Source: Polytrichum commune
Lineage: Eukaryota; Streptophyta; Polytrichopsida; Polytrichales; Polytrichaceae
Assembly (NCBI GenBank): GCA_950295325.1
Contig: OX485803.1
Location: forward strand, 28,150,001 to 28,214,000
Length of the DNA stretch: 64,000 nucleotides
Direction of reading: 5' to 3'
In this document: one piece after another, positions 46,291 to 59,139 of the stretch
Numbering within the stretch: position 1 is the first letter of the stretch
Layout: every line of letters begins with the position of its first letter
Program-made: the position numbers and the translations under genes
Notes under the pieces: model-generated
Seen by the model: the letters and a program-made list of their open reading frames with translations, nothing else
What the model was told of the DNA's origin: nothing
Database searches by the model: none

Positions 46291-46765
46291 GGCATATTGG
46301 CTGATTTTGCATTTTTTTATGTCGTTTTTGGTAATGTGAATACCACATAGGCTGATTTTACTCTACTTGTGAGGTTTTGGATTATGTGAGTCACAAGAAG
46401 GCTGATTTTGCAATTCTCACATCATTTTATGATGTTAGAATAATATCATAGAGTATGATTTTACATCAAATGACTTGATATGAGGTTGTATGCTTGACAT
46501 AAAGGTTGATTTTGCAATTCTAAGGCAAATCGAGGTTGTATGTGTCACATGAAGGCTGATGTTGCATTTTTTGAGTACCTTGAGGTTGCATATGCTACAT
46601 TAATGTTGATTTTGCATTCATTAAGTATTGTGAGTATATTTGTGTCGCATATAGGTTATTTTGGTTGTGAGTGTCTAGAAATGAAGTTATATGAGTCACA
46701 AGAAGGCTAATTTTGCAGTTTTTGCATAAATTGAGGGTGTGTGGGCATATATGTTGATTTTCCAA
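46285..46765 (+). repeat. ~60-bp degenerate tandem repeat
   Basis: Seven to nine units containing GGCTGATTTTGCATT-type and GAGGTTGTATG-GTCACA-type blocks (for example near 46291, 46351, 46399, 46503, 46552, 46602 and 46706). It is non-coding and begins exactly where the decayed coding region ends. Confidence 0.7.
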
Positions 46766-47863
46766 CGCTACCCTAAAGTTCGTTCGGAAGTCTTCATATG
46801 AGGTCATGTGATGAGCATATAGGACAGACATTGGAACATCACCTAAACCGGTTAACTCATGAGTACATTAAATTGTGGTGGATGGTAATCAAACATGACC
46901 AAATGTTTTGGTGATCAAGAAGTATATCTTATGAGAGATTATTCTCGATCAAGAAGAATGTCGTATGAGAGTAATCAATCACCCCATGTAGACCAAAAGC
47001 TTCGTTGCACCCAAATTTGGTTGAATGTACATGCATTTCAAGTTACCATCCTCGTAATTCTTCGTTTCAAAAATATCACTTCACTATTATGATGGAAGTC
47101 TACTCCACATGTAGAGGGTAGTTCACTGGTTGGGTATTTCTACCTTGTGCGCAACCCATAGAATAATAGATGACAAGAGAAGGTAGGGTCTTGGCCAATG
47201 AATGAACTTGTCCATCATCTAAGACAATATTGGTTCACTCATTCATAAGAATGGCGTCATCAAAAAAAGTTATCAAATTGACATAAAATACCATATGACA
47301 CGAAATACAATATTTAGTTTAGTACAACTCTCCGTGACAAGGATTTCAACATACAAACTAAAAACAAGGGATCTATGCCCTGATAAAAATGAATCATTCT
47401 CTAGCCACATGGCTTAAGTGCAAATTTGTGACTCCATAATGGAAAGAAGAAGTCCTCTTGAAGAAGATTGCTCTTTAGTATGTGTGCACACATTGGACAT
47501 TTATGTGAATAAAACATGCCCAAAAACAATGGTTGAAACTTTGATAGTTGAGCACTTCGGAGCTCATCACAAAGGCCTTAAACCATCTCCGACTTTAGGT
47601 CGTCAATGGAATTAAAATATTTCAAATTTTAATAACTGATAAGATACTGAATGCAAATCAAACCCTGACACACGCACACACGCATGCACGCATGCACATG
47701 CACAACTATAGAACTATATTTACGTATTTGTCAAAAATATTATATTATATAAAACATTCACTCATAACTTGTGTCTTAAATTAGTTCCACTTCTTCTTCA
47801 AACCCTTAAAAGAAATTGTATTGACCATAATAAAATCATTTCCAACTCTCATCTTTTGGTCTT

Positions 47864-48340
47864 TTGAGAAATGGAGAGGTTCGAGAGGAGTTTGATGTGG
47901 ACGACCATTACATGGGGCCTGCTAGTAGTCGTCCTCCACCATCTTTCCACATTGCAGTGGATTGTCATGAAGGCTATATGCTCATTTTGCGTCCTGGAGA
48001 TGAGACATATGCAAAGCCAGTGTGGGTGGCAAAAGCTTTGTCCAAACCAAATTTTGTAACTTCTAGCCCTCATTTCCGGCAAATTGAGGTGGAGCACTAC
48101 CGACCGATGGCACGGAATGAAGATGTGGTTCGGCATTACACGGGTTGGGATACAAACCTAAACTTTCGGTGGAAGGTGGATTCTGAGCACGGTCCATCTT
48201 GGATAGATACAAATTCCATATTCATAGCATGGAAACCACGGAAAAATCATAGTGGATCAGTGTCCATCCCTCAAAAGTACATAGCTTTTGCTAAGGACAA
48301 CCTTGCTCGGATCGAACAAGAAGCATGCCACGTTGAATGA
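47864..48340 (+). CDS. Orphan C-terminal exon, conserved-looking, function unknown
   Basis: A 158-codon frame ending in TGA with no ATG at its start, most easily read as a 3' terminal exon (possible acceptor near 47862). The sequence is compact and rich in W, Y and H: CHEGYMLILRPGD, VWVAKALSKPNF, VEHYRP, YTGWDT, W-I-T-SI and AWKPRK. The spacing suggests a folded beta-rich domain, perhaps a chromatin-reader-like barrel, but I do not recognise it as a named family. No upstream exon could be assigned; the preceding 700 bases are AT-rich. Confidence 0.45.
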   Translation: MRNGEVREEFDVDDHYMGPASSRPPPSFHIAVDCHEGYMLILRPGDETYAKPVWVAKALSKPNFVTSSPHFRQIEVEHYRPMARNEDVVRHYTGWDTNLNFRWKVDSEHGPSWIDTNSIFIAWKPRKNHSGSVSIPQKYIAFAKDNLARIEQEACHVE

Positions 48341-49956
48341 GAAGTTGGTAGGATTGTGTTATCATAATAATTATAGTTCCATATGTAACTATAGTAGGCA
48401 CATATTAGTCATATGTGTGCTCCGCAAAATAAAAGTAGAGTGTGGGTTGAACTTATGAACACTCCAACTCCATTGGGGTTGAATGAATATCCATATACAA
48501 CATTTCATAACAAATGTGACATTTATTTTATTATTTTGTTTGGGACTAAATTGTTGGGTTGAATGAATATGCATTTTTTGCACGACGCTTCCAAGGTCGT
48601 AGTATCTATATTTTACTTCATATGCTAATAATAGCCATTATACTATATGATTTATTTTGTGAGGTTCGTTTCAAGTGCTCCACCCTTGTGGTTCTGTTGG
48701 TGAAGCTGGTTTCAAGTGCTTTACCCAATGTACTTATATCGCCAACCATTGATTTTGGGATATTAGACTGATAATATATTTGAGATTGTTGACAATATGA
48801 TTTCGGGCAAATTCATGTTGTTGTGGCCCATATATTAATTTGAGACAAGAGAAAGTCTCAAACTAACGAATATAGTGTTTACTTTCACAAAGTTTTCATA
48901 CGCATTTAAACTAGTTGAGTATGATTGAAAGTAACTAAGTCTAATTGATCCTGATTAATTCTCATTAAGACCAATTAAATCAGAAAGCATGCTTACCAAA
49001 TTAATTAAGCCTAAGTAATTATAAAATGTACTTACTGTAATTAATCATGATTTACTAGAATTAAACCCAGTAAATATAACTATCATTAATTAGAATGACG
49101 CAAACCCTTTGAATGGTAAGTCACAGAAATCATAACCTTAGTGCTAATGAGGGTTTTGTAATATTTCTAACTTCCAAGTTAATTAAATCGTTTATTGGTG
49201 GTTTCACTTTGAAAATGGAATTCCAACCAATTGCTTATTTACTCAATGAAAGTGAACATATATATATATATTGGATTTGGGACCTTGAAGGTGAAGTGCA
49301 CTCAATATGGGACTTGTGGATAAAGCGGGCTTCAAGAATGCAAGGGCAATAGTTTTTGGGGATCGCTATTTCCACACCTTTCTTGGCTAGATTCACACCT
49401 TTTTGCCGCTTCGGTTGCCGTGTCACTCAGGCGCTATATATGAGATTCTTCATGGTGCATCCGGACCGTTGATCCACCAAGGCCCATCCAAGGGCCTCAA
49501 TGATCCTAGGTGGCGGTGGGGTGGGGGGCAGGGGTGGTGCTTGCCACCAAGGCGGGGTGGGGCCGTGGGCCTCATGTCTTTTTTGGGGAGCCCGGATTTA
49601 GGGTGGTGTCGGGCCTAGTGGCTAGGCGGGCCCAGTGGCTAGGCCTACTTATTATATAACTAGTTGGTTACCCTTACTCTACTTACTAAATGACTAGTTG
49701 GTTACCCTTCCTCTACTTACTAAATGACTAGTTGGTTAGCCTTACTCTACTTACTAAATAACTAGTCGGTAAGCCTCTCCAATACTTTAACGCATCAAAG
49801 CTTAACTTCAAGACTTGCACATATACCCCTCAAATATACATGTCCAATTAAGAAGAGTGACCATAAGTAGAATAAGGCTAACCAATTAGTTATTTAGTAA
49901 GTAGAGTAAGGCTAACCAACTAGTCATTTAGTAAGTAGAGTAAGGCTAACCAACTA

Positions 49957-50258
49957 CACTAAATATCATATTTAGTGTTTGATTAGATTTAATGTTTTAC
50001 CACCCTACTTTGCTCAACACTAATTTTCAATTCTTTGATAATTAGTGTTAGACATAAATGCGCCGCCGCTGCCTTCCTTGTTGCCACCTCTTTCCTACTA
50101 GTGTAAACACTAAATTCGTGCATGTAACTTTCACATATTACCATAAATGATATTTAGTGTTTGAATTTACATTTAATGTTACTTACTTTCATAGGGTTAG
50201 TGAGATTTAGTGTAGTGTTCGTATTTAGTGTATCTAACACTAAATATCATATTTTGTG
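49957..50258. mobile_element. CACTA-end MITE nested in the foldback element
   Basis: Begins CACTAAATATCATATTTAGT and ends with the inverted sequence (one substitution in the last five bases, TTGTG for TAGTG). It is flanked by TA (49955-49956, 50259-50260). Removing it restores AACTAGTTATTTAG, the intact repeat unit of its host element, so borders are firm. The 2-base TA duplication with CACTA ends leaves superfamily open between CACTA and mariner-type. Confidence 0.8.
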
Positions 50259-50281
50259 TAGTTATTTAGTAAGTAGAGTAA

Positions 50282-50824
50282 GGGCCGCTTTACACTAGGA
50301 GTCAAGGCCGTTTTGAAGCCAAATCCTTGTTCCCCATTGGTTGAAATTTGGAAATCGGCCCCAAGGCCTTTACACTAGGAGTCGAGACCGAAAGTCGGAA
50401 AATTATTTTAATGTTTAGGGGACAAGATATGACACGGCCCCAACTCCAAAAATTGGGTCCGCCGAGAATGGAAGGCCAATTCATGGCCTTGGGGCCGTTT
50501 CCGAATTTCAATAAAATATGATTTTTTCATTAAAGTATTATTTTGACAAGAGATCGGCACCGGAGGATGGATTGGAAATTGAACGGCTCTTCTTGGTCCA
50601 CTCTTTCTTTAGCTTCTTCTCTTCTTGTCATTCTCTATCTCTCTCTATCTTTATACAACGGCCTTGACTCTTTGGCCCCGAGGCCTTTACACTAGGAGTC
50701 GAGGCCCCGGTTATATTATTATTAAAATGACCACTTGAGGCCGACCTTGAGGCCATTAGGGCTCAAATTTAGATTGAAACGGCCCCAACTTTTGATGGCC
50801 TCGACTCCTAGTGTAAAGCGGCCC
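50282..50824. mobile_element. PIF/Harbinger-type MITE nested in the foldback element
   Basis: The inverted ends GGGCCGCTTTACACTAGGAG are perfect for over 20 bases and flanked by TAA on both sides (50279-50281, 50825-50827), the classic PIF/Harbinger target. Excision in silico restores GAGTAAGGCTAACC, the host repeat unit. Internal copies of TTTACACTAGGAGTCGAG at 50370 and 50686 show sub-terminal repetition. A GGGCATGTTTACACTAGGGT word at about 32475 may be one end of a relative. Confidence 0.85.
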
Positions 50825-51199
50825 TAAGGCTAACCAACTAGTTATATAATAAGTAGGCCTAGCCATTGGGCCCGCCGAGCCACTAGGCCCGACACCACCC
50901 TAAATCCGGGCTCCCCAAAAAAGACATGAGGCCCACGGCCTCACCCGCCTTGGTGGCAAGCACCACCCCCGCCCCCCACCCCACCGCCACCTAGGATCAT
51001 TGAGGCCCTTGGATGGGCCTTGGTGGATCAACGGTCCGGATGCACCATGACGAATCTTATGTATAGCGCCTCAATGACACGGCAACCGAACCGGCAAAAA
51101 GGTGTGAATCTAGCCAAAAAAGGTGTGGAAATAGCGATCCCCTAGTTTTTTCGAAGTCCGGCGGGCGGGCAACAATTTTCGGTCGGGTCCAGAGAATCT

Positions 51200-53530
51200 T
51201 GATTTTTTGAACGGACCGCTGCCCCTGCCCGAATCTTCCTCCCCAACAAACTTCGTGGGGGGAACTTAACATCCTCGGTAGGACAAAGGAGGCGAATCTC
51301 GAGTAAAATAAGTAGAGACAATTCGGGCAGCAAAGCTGGAGTCATGAATACTCAAGAATCTTGTAACCAAAGTCGTAAGTATCGCTCAATGCGTGCCTGG
51401 ATGCGTGCCTGGATGCGTGCCTGGACTTGGCAAGACTTGAAACAGTATCACATTGATTTATTTAAACGTGTCTGTCACTCTCAAACCCACTGCAGAACAA
51501 TTATATACTCACATTGAGTGCGAATCTCGCCAAATTGCAGACACTTTGAACAGCGTTAGAGCTACAGGAGAGGGAGGATTCCAAAAAAATCGGTAACCCA
51601 TGCTGGGCCAAAAGGCACAACCAAGCCAGGTGACCAGGTGATGCCCATGCATTATGAACCTGGACTTGGCCGAGGAAACTCACTCTGCTCCCACCTTCTT
51701 CCCCGCCATAGCCGCCCTTCCGCTTGTGTTGCTGGCTCTCCTTCTCCACCACAGCTCTCACCATCAACCCACTCCCATACAGGCTTTTCCTAGTGTCGGT
51801 TCGTGGCTCCTGAAGGGCACTGATGTTCTCATGCTTAGGCTCATGGGCGTTTTCCTACTCTTTGCCCTCCTCTTACACTTTGCTTCCTGGCTGGTCTCCT
51901 CTTATCCCACTTCGGATTGATGAACGAAAGGCAGTGCAACTGCTACCCTCCCTTCAGGAGTTTCTTGCTTCAATCCATTGGTCCTGATGATCAAGTGTTC
52001 AATTTGTGTTCCATGATTTGGCGGATCTCTGAAGTTGGTGTGCTTCATGCTGAGAGGACCAGAGTAAACAGGAAGCAACGGGCCTGGAAGCATATATTTG
52101 TTGGTGGTTCTTTTTGGTGATGAGACTAGCTCGTTGTTGAGTTGGGTAGTGGTTCAGCGTTGGTTCGACACTTTTGGGGGCAAGGGAGAACATGAGGAGG
52201 GACTCTATGGATGCTCGCTTCCGCAAGCCTCATGAGGATTGGGATGTCAATTTGAAGGAGCATCTAAACACCAAGTCGCGCCTTTCATAGGTATGTACGA
52301 TCCTTTCACAAAGCTGCATATTTTTCTGTATCTCAAGATTGCTATGTGGTTGCATGATTCCTTGTGAGGACCCACATCTAGCTTGTTGTTGAGTCGAAAG
52401 CACTTCCAACTTTGAGGAACATTGCATGGCTTGCAAGAAGCACAAGAATTTTTGGGTCATAAAGTTCATGAGGGACATTTGCGGTCTTGTTTTGAACCAA
52501 TTTGTTGACATTTAGGATCAAAATAAATGTGTAAGAAGAATCTTGATTTGCTAGAGGATGAGTTGCATCTCACCAGGGGTGAGGTGGTCATGTCGTTTGT
52601 GAATCCGCCAAGCCAAGCCAGATCAGTCGAGTGCCGCTTGGATTACCAAGAAATAAGACATAATGTTTAACAAGCGGAGAGTTCGATTGCTTGATGAGAA
52701 TTCTAGATATGTGGTAGACTTTCACCTTCCAACTTTGTTCCGCTTGAGTATTTGTGGTGCCTTCACCATGTAAGGCCATAGTCAAAGTTTGTTCAAATAT
52801 GTTATGAGAGGTACAACAAACTTTACCACGTGATAATAAACATCAGTCGAATTTTGAATAGTGAGTCGATGACAATTGATGTGACCCAACCCAACTGAGG
52901 TGGTAGAGATTATGAGTGACATGAACTTGTCCGATCCTCAAAGATTATGTACTTTTAATAGCATGATCATGTGAATGTAGTTTTAGTGTTATTTAAGGAG
53001 CGAGTTCCTTTTGAGGTGCTTGCGTTGGTCCAGTTTGTGAATCCATCAAGCCAAGCTAGTCTAGAGACTTTGGGCTTAATATTTGGAGGTTTAATATTTG
53101 GAGATTAAAAGGTATGCAACTAACAGTTTGACCACTCTAATCATACATGCTTGCATAATATTTTGGATATTTGATAGACTTTGCCTTCAAACATTGCTCA
53201 AATTGCAACTATCATAGTTGCACATGGTTAGTCATGTATTCCAATAATTTCACATCAACTCAAAACAAATTGAATTGTCATTTAAATCTTTTTGGTTATA
53301 CCACTTGTTTAAAATTAATAAGGGATGTGCACTAGTGGGGACAAAAACATGAAAAGACAATAACAAAAGTAACAACACATCAACCACAACTTGAAATGTT
53401 TGTATCCCATGTTTGTTAACCATCATCACATTCCCTTACTTTCATAATGGCAGTTGGAATTGTCCAAAATTCATGCATAACATGTTTGCTTGTTGCAATC
53501 CCCATGTTGTAGCTAATGGCAGTGTAAGGC
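51200..53530. other. No supported gene
   Basis: Several short frames on both strands (for example 51654-51920, a hydrophobic leucine-rich frame, and 52203-52289, MRRDSMDARFRKPHEDWD). I find no domain, splice partner or repeat family. A 14-base triplet GGATGCGTGCCT is tandemly repeated near 51390-51424. Confidence 0.3.
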
Positions 53531-53537
53531 ATTAGCG

Positions 53538-53756
53538 GTGTTGGACCTATTTATGATACAAAAGCAAGGTCGAATTGTTTATATTTTCGTTCATGGTCAT
53601 GGTGGAGTTGGGACGTTACCAAAGAGCTTTGCTTTGCCCCAACACTTTGGAAGCAAAAATATCATTTGGTTCAAGATGTCTTGTGAGAAACATGATGTGC
53701 GTTTAAAGGTTGATCTCAATATGACTTGGAAGTCACGTCCATGCATAGGTATGTAT
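53538..53756 (+). CDS. Possible exon, unidentified
   Basis: Open frame with VYIFVHGHGGVGTLPKSFAL and FGSKNIIWFKMSCEKHDVRL ending at a good donor (CATAG|GTATGT). The amino-acid composition is protein-like. No family is recognised and no neighbouring exon is placed. Confidence 0.25.
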
Positions 53757-55692
53757 TCTCCCTATAGGAAGTGCATATCCACTTCATTATTTAAATTGTG
53801 TTAGGAAAAACCATCGCACTATCCACAAACAAACCATCACAATATGCAATCACATGTCCATCTTTGTTGCATGGATGACTTGTAATTATCCACTAATACC
53901 AAATGCATTGGGTAATTGCATGTGCAACAAGCAGGTTGCTACATAGTCATGTGTAGTTGTATGACGGTGAAAGGTTTTGTAATTCTTCACTTATTGTGAT
54001 ATTGGGTTTAATTGACAAAATTCGTTATTTTCTGGGGTAAAGCAAGTGATTACGAGTTCATTTCTTTCAAACCAACCTAATTCCACATAAGGAGGGAAAA
54101 TTCAATTGCACTTAAATTTTCCACTTTGAGAATTGTTATAATCCATTGTCAACAAAAATGTATAGAGAGTGTCTGTGAGGGATGAATGGAATTATTGTCC
54201 CATGTCAAAATTTGTCTAGGATCATTGTTTGGACTTTATTGCAAATATTCAAGGAAATAGAAAGCTCAACAATCTGGTGCTCAATTACTGTGGATTTTTG
54301 TTCTTGGCAAGGGGGTTGTGTGAGTGTTTGAAGTTCAAGAAATCATTTTCTACAAAATTTAGTTCAAGAGCAATCCATCATGACATTGAACACCCACATA
54401 AATATAATCTCCCATATTTAAGACATTGTTTTGGTTCTAAAAATCATTGCTTAATGTTTTGCCATGATGCCATAACATGTTGATTTTGGTCACAACTTAT
54501 ACATTTCAATAACTATAATTTGAATATTATAACTATTTGATTATGTAAAGAAATTAATTAAACATTCTTAGTTTGTATTGATAAGGTTCTAGGTATCTTA
54601 TGGTGCAATTGATAATGTCAGTGAAACTTCAGTGTTTCTACTTTGTTCGAGATTCAGCGAACATCATGTGTGCAAGAGGTTTAGGTGTTCGGTGACGGTG
54701 GTTGTCCAGGTCTAAATCTAATGATGATGATGCTATAGCTCACAGTCAGTCTGGCACGAGGAACGTATTGTTTGAAGGCAAGTTTGTAAAGCTACAATTA
54801 ATTATTGACTAGCTAAGCCAGCTCGAAGGAACCGGAGTCAGAGTCAGATTCTAGCATTGCCTGCTCTTTGTTTCCATCAGAAAGAGGTAATACATATCCA
54901 CCACGTTCAGAAAATGTGTTGTGGCCCACTAGATTGTTTACGAATTCTTTCAAAAAACGAGGGCGTAATCTCTTTCCAGGAAACTGCGTTCAAAAGTGGC
55001 CACTGAGTGGAAACGATTACCCTCAAACCTAGGATGCAATAATATAAGTGGTACGTTTATTGTTACACTGTCGTCTTCGTGTAACAGTTTAGGAACAATG
55101 GTCGTCATGTTTCAACTTTTCTGCCAAAATCATTGCAAAGCTCCATAAAATTTCTTCAAGGTACAACCTGCAAACTTTGAGAAAATTCCTATTTGTACCT
55201 CCAGTGCACATGTTTAGGGGATTCTGCAATTGTGATAATCCTCTCTCAAAAGTCACTCGTCATTGAGCCTCAATGATATCTTTGCTAGTGCAACATATAA
55301 GCCGGGTCAAAATTCTTTCCACCATTTTCTATTGCATCACAATAGATGCGGATGCCAGTGGGCACAAAACTTGAGTTCGTTGTTGTCATCTTCAATTATG
55401 GCCTTCCAACACTATTACCCATGTCAAATATTAGCACGAGAGCAGCCGTTGATGGACATTATGTCCTAGTTTAAACCATATGATGGTTTCTTCTGTCTGG
55501 CATCTGTTGCAGTCATTGTATGACTCCTCTGTTTCTAACTTATTGACCGAAGTGAGCCACTGAAGTCATTTGACATCTTATCACTTAGTATGCTACACTA
55601 CTCATCATATCATCCTTGTAGTTCATGGAGAGATTTATGGTAACAGGTTGTTTGTTGGAAAAACCCTCATTGGATAGTCTTTCATTGCAGTT

Positions 55693-56795
55693 AGGGGGGC
55701 TGAGAGGTGAAGTATTCAACTTATTAATGCGCACATGCTGGAATTCACAAGTTTAGTCTTTGTGGAACAGAAGAGTTATTCTTGGAGGTCTATGGTTGTG
55801 AAGCGACGTGGATGCAATTGCATGTTTTATAATTCAAAGTCTATCAATTTGAAGAGCAACTCAGAAGGTGATTCTTGTGCACCTCCATTAGTAAGTAGTG
55901 GTCACAGAAGATGCAGAGGTTTAGGTTGGAGAGGCGAATTATTCATCTAATTGTGCACATATTGAGAACTACGCCGTGGGATTTAAGCATACTAGTTTAC
56001 TGTTTTTGGAACAGGAGGAGCTAGTCTCAGAGGCCAAATGGTTGCTGAGGGATGCGGGTGTGCGTGCATTTTTTTGATATCGAAGGTTGTCAACTCAAAG
56101 AACAACTTGGAGGGTGCGTTCTTGAGCAGCGACACAAGTGAGTAGGTGTCTCAAAGTGCGTTTACACACAATCACCGTTTCGGTGGTTGATGGTTGTTCT
56201 TCATTCTCTTTGTCTCCATCTGTTTGTAGTTACTATGTGGTTGCAGGAGAAACTACAAGGCCAAAGCATGGGAGAGGATTTCTAGGAGGCAATTTCTCTT
56301 GTACCACCTTTCCACCTGTACCCAAATTTTGTTTGTCTCCACTGCACGGATTGGAGCAATAGGAGGGACAATCTTTGAGTTCAAAATCCACTCTTCAATT
56401 ACTCTTGTGGTGGTGTGGAAACGAAACGAAATTGGGGTTGTGTTTGAAAGTGGGGCTGAACCACAACTCAACGACCGTGATGGTTTTGTGTAAATGCATC
56501 TTGAAATTTGCATATATGAAACCTAGTCCTCAAGTGGTCAAAATAACTTCAAAATTCTTCCCAGTACATGTCTCAGAAGATGCAAGATGTAGGGCCAAGA
56601 GGTGAAGTATTATGCTGGTTGTGCACATGCCGTAATATACAAGCTTAGTTTTTATGGAACATAAGAGTTGTTTTCGGGGGTTTGTGGTTTGGAAGGAGCG
56701 CAGATGCAAGTGCATGTTTTTGGTATTCAAGTGTATCAACTTGAAGAGCAGTTCCGAGGGTGAAGTCTTGAGCAATGATATAAGTAGTAGATGGT
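55693..56795 (+). pseudogene. Three diverged tandem copies of a coding segment
   Basis: Units at about 55693-55880, 55930-56135 and 56600-56795 share a gagaggtgaagtatt-type start and a segment encoding TSLVF(V/M)E(Q/H)KS ... RR(G/R)C(N/K)CMF ... INLKS(N/S)SEGE. Copies 1 and 3 remain partly in frame; copy 2 has shifted. The family is not recognised. The position inside a cluster before a TIR receptor suggests decayed C-terminal exons of such receptors, an inference only. Confidence 0.4.
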
Positions 56796-57744
56796 GACGA
56801 TCTTTACTTTCTGGTTGCCTGCGACAGATTCCTGAAGAACTCGCCGAGCATTACTTGAGCAGAAGCGGCTTCCACTACCCAGATATTTGTGTGTACGCGC
56901 CCCCTGCTTTCTGAAATTTACGTGTCTGTTTGTTTTGGATTTTATAAATTATTTGCTACAATGCGTGAAGGTTAAGCTGTCATTGGTATGGAATTATCTC
57001 TTGGTACTGTTAGTTTTGAACTTTCAAAATTTTGATATACTAAGGTATGTGGGTGTTATTAGATTTGTTTTTCATGTTCTCCAACTTCTGCCAATTGGAT
57101 TTACACAACAGAACTTGTGAATTGCATTAGCAAATCTACAATGAAGCATCAGCAAAAATCAGATTGAAATTGGACCTCCTCCGATTTAGTTATGGATATT
57201 GGAAGTGCATGTTTCTTGTTCCTTAACTGAATACATAGGACCACCCAATTTGTTTTCACTATTGAGTGTGGAGTAGTTAATAGAATTTGAAGACGAAGTC
57301 CCATCTCTTATAAACATGTTGTCATTATGGAGTCTGATCTTTGATCCTCACCTAACCACAAACGCATCAAATATGTGAGTCTGATTTAAAAAACTAACTG
57401 AATAACACCCTCGTACCTTATACATCTCATTAAGTGCGGCCCACACTAGGCATCATCGTTGACCATGTAATGATCTTCCAATTACTGGGTGGCAACCAGA
57501 GGAGGCGACACGGGACACTTGCTGCTACATGAAAAGTCATGGAGGTCACCTTAGTTAACGTGGCACACCAATTTTGATGACACACTAAATCAGATTAGTG
57601 TAGTTCTGCGAGAATTTTTCTATTTCTTGCTGTTCATGCAGGTTTCTGAATGGAACTGGGCATGGGCGAAGGATTCTCAGGAGGTAGTAGGGAAGGTTTG
57701 CTTGATGCTTTCAGTTACTGTGACGTTGATCTGGGAATGCAGGT

Positions 57745-58290
57745 GGAATGAGCTGTGGTTTCTTGCACAGACTTGAAATGTGTTGTCGCAATTGTGATGG
57801 TTTGGTCTCTACGGCTTTTGATGATTTCCTCTCATAAATTCGATGGCAGTCAATGGTCACAGTGAATTTTTCGTCCACAGTAGATAACGTTAACTTAATG
57901 ACTGCTATGCCTGAGAATATTCTGAAGGCTCTGTGACCTGTCTGTTTGTTGATTTGTTATTACAGGTCGGCAGGTAAGTTAACTTAAATTGCAGCTCTAT
58001 GGCGGAGGAATCGGATGAACTTTGTCTCCAATCGTCCATCGTTCGGTTCAGAGCAGGTGAGCTGTGGTTTCCTGTATAGACTTGAAATTGTTTGTGTCAA
58101 TGACGAAGGTTCATTCTTCGAGGCCATTGATGATTTCATCTCTTTCGTTGATAGTCAACCGTCACAGTGAAGTTTCGTGCACAGTAGGTAAACTTAGCTT
58201 AATCACTGCCATGACCAGAATCGATCAGAAGGTTCCGTGGGGTGTGAAGAGTCTGTTTGTTGTGGATTGCCTCCTGCTGATCGGTAGGTA
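57745..58290 (+). repeat. Tandem duplication, two ~230-bp units
   Basis: 57745-57975 and 58060-58290 share GAGCTGTGGTTTC, CAGACTTGAAA, GATGATTTC, GTCACAGTGAA, TGTCTGTTTGTTG-type blocks in order. Between them, ATG at 57999 opens a 58-base exon-like stretch (MAEESDELCLQSSIVRFRA) ending at AGCAG|GTGAGC, a possible first exon without an identified partner. Confidence 0.5.
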
Positions 58291-59139
58291 AGTCTATTAA
58301 TGGGTTTTTAGTGTCGGAATGTTGAAACGAGAGAAGGAAGGAAGGTGCGTATGTAGTGGCGACGATCTCCTGGACTATCTTATCTTGGCGCTTTGCCAAA
58401 AGTTGCACCGAATTCTTTTTCCCCATCGTTAGTGTCGGCAAGTTGACTTGTCGCATCACAAGTGAATGGCGGGTGGATGTGTACTAAGTTATTTCTGTAA
58501 GTTTCTTGAATTGTTGGGGAGAATATTGCACTCTTCTGTCTCAATTTCTGGAAGTAGTACTCTGTCGGTATGACTTGTCTGTGGCCTTGCGTGCTTGAAC
58601 TCTTTGATTCTTCTCTTTGGTTCGTCATGAGTAATTCGGTATAGGCAAAGATGTCCGACAGCGAATTGCCGACAATGGCAAGCAAGTTGCGGGGAGGATT
58701 CATTAGGCCTATTGCGTTGAATGCTAAACTTGCGACTTTAGGAATGTCTTTCTTGATCATCGAACGGGAGAAAGAGCCTCTAGTGCACTAGAATTCTAAT
58801 AATTGTGCTCTGGGATCGTGGGTACGTCAATCGGTGGTGTCAGCATGCACAGGCGAGTAATCTCGTGCAATGTCAATTATGGGTAATTGCACTCACTCAG
58901 AATCATGGGTACATTTGTTGCAGTTGTAGGTTGGACAACCCCGGGTATTGCTTTGTGTTGGTATGCAATCCTGTAAGGCATGTAGTTGTTAGTCAGTGAC
59001 TTAGCTTACATTGATCAGTTTGTAAGTCTTGAAATTTGTGTTGCACTAGGAAATTTATGATGAGGCATCAACAAATTTGTCAGTATCTGGTTTAAGGACG
59101 CAATCACAGTAGCAGTTTCAGGGAGAGACTCACTGAAAC

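Larger units (their letters stand above)
49358..51142. mobile_element. Foldback (long-TIR) element, copy B, complete
   Basis: The termini are GGGGATCGCTATTTCCACAC and its inverted counterpart. Arms of over 300 bases (49358-about 49690, 50830-51142) continue into inverted arrays of the ACTAGTTGGTTACCCTTACT unit. The flanks carry an 8-bp duplication TAGTTTTT (49350-49357, 51143-51150), supported by empty sites in the other copies of the host repeat. It has no coding capacity. Eight-base duplications suggest mobilisation by a hAT-like or related transposase, but the GGGGATCG ends do not decide the family. Two further elements are nested inside. Confidence 0.85.
49079..51196 (-). repeat. 1.15-kb dispersed repeat, copy 3 (partial, interrupted)
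   Basis: 49079-49357 and 51143-51196 are two parts of one partial copy, inverted relative to copies at 26.4 and 40.3 kb. On the minus strand it reads GACCCGACCGAAAATTGTTG, then the insertion, then ATTGCCCTTGCATTCTTGAA. The other copies are continuous here, so they show the empty site of the foldback insertion at 49358-51142. Confidence 0.7.

Noticed and set aside
58380-58760. 126-codon minus-strand frame
   Set aside because: Lies in a diverged duplicated region, no recognisable domain, and no conserved partner in the neighbouring copy.
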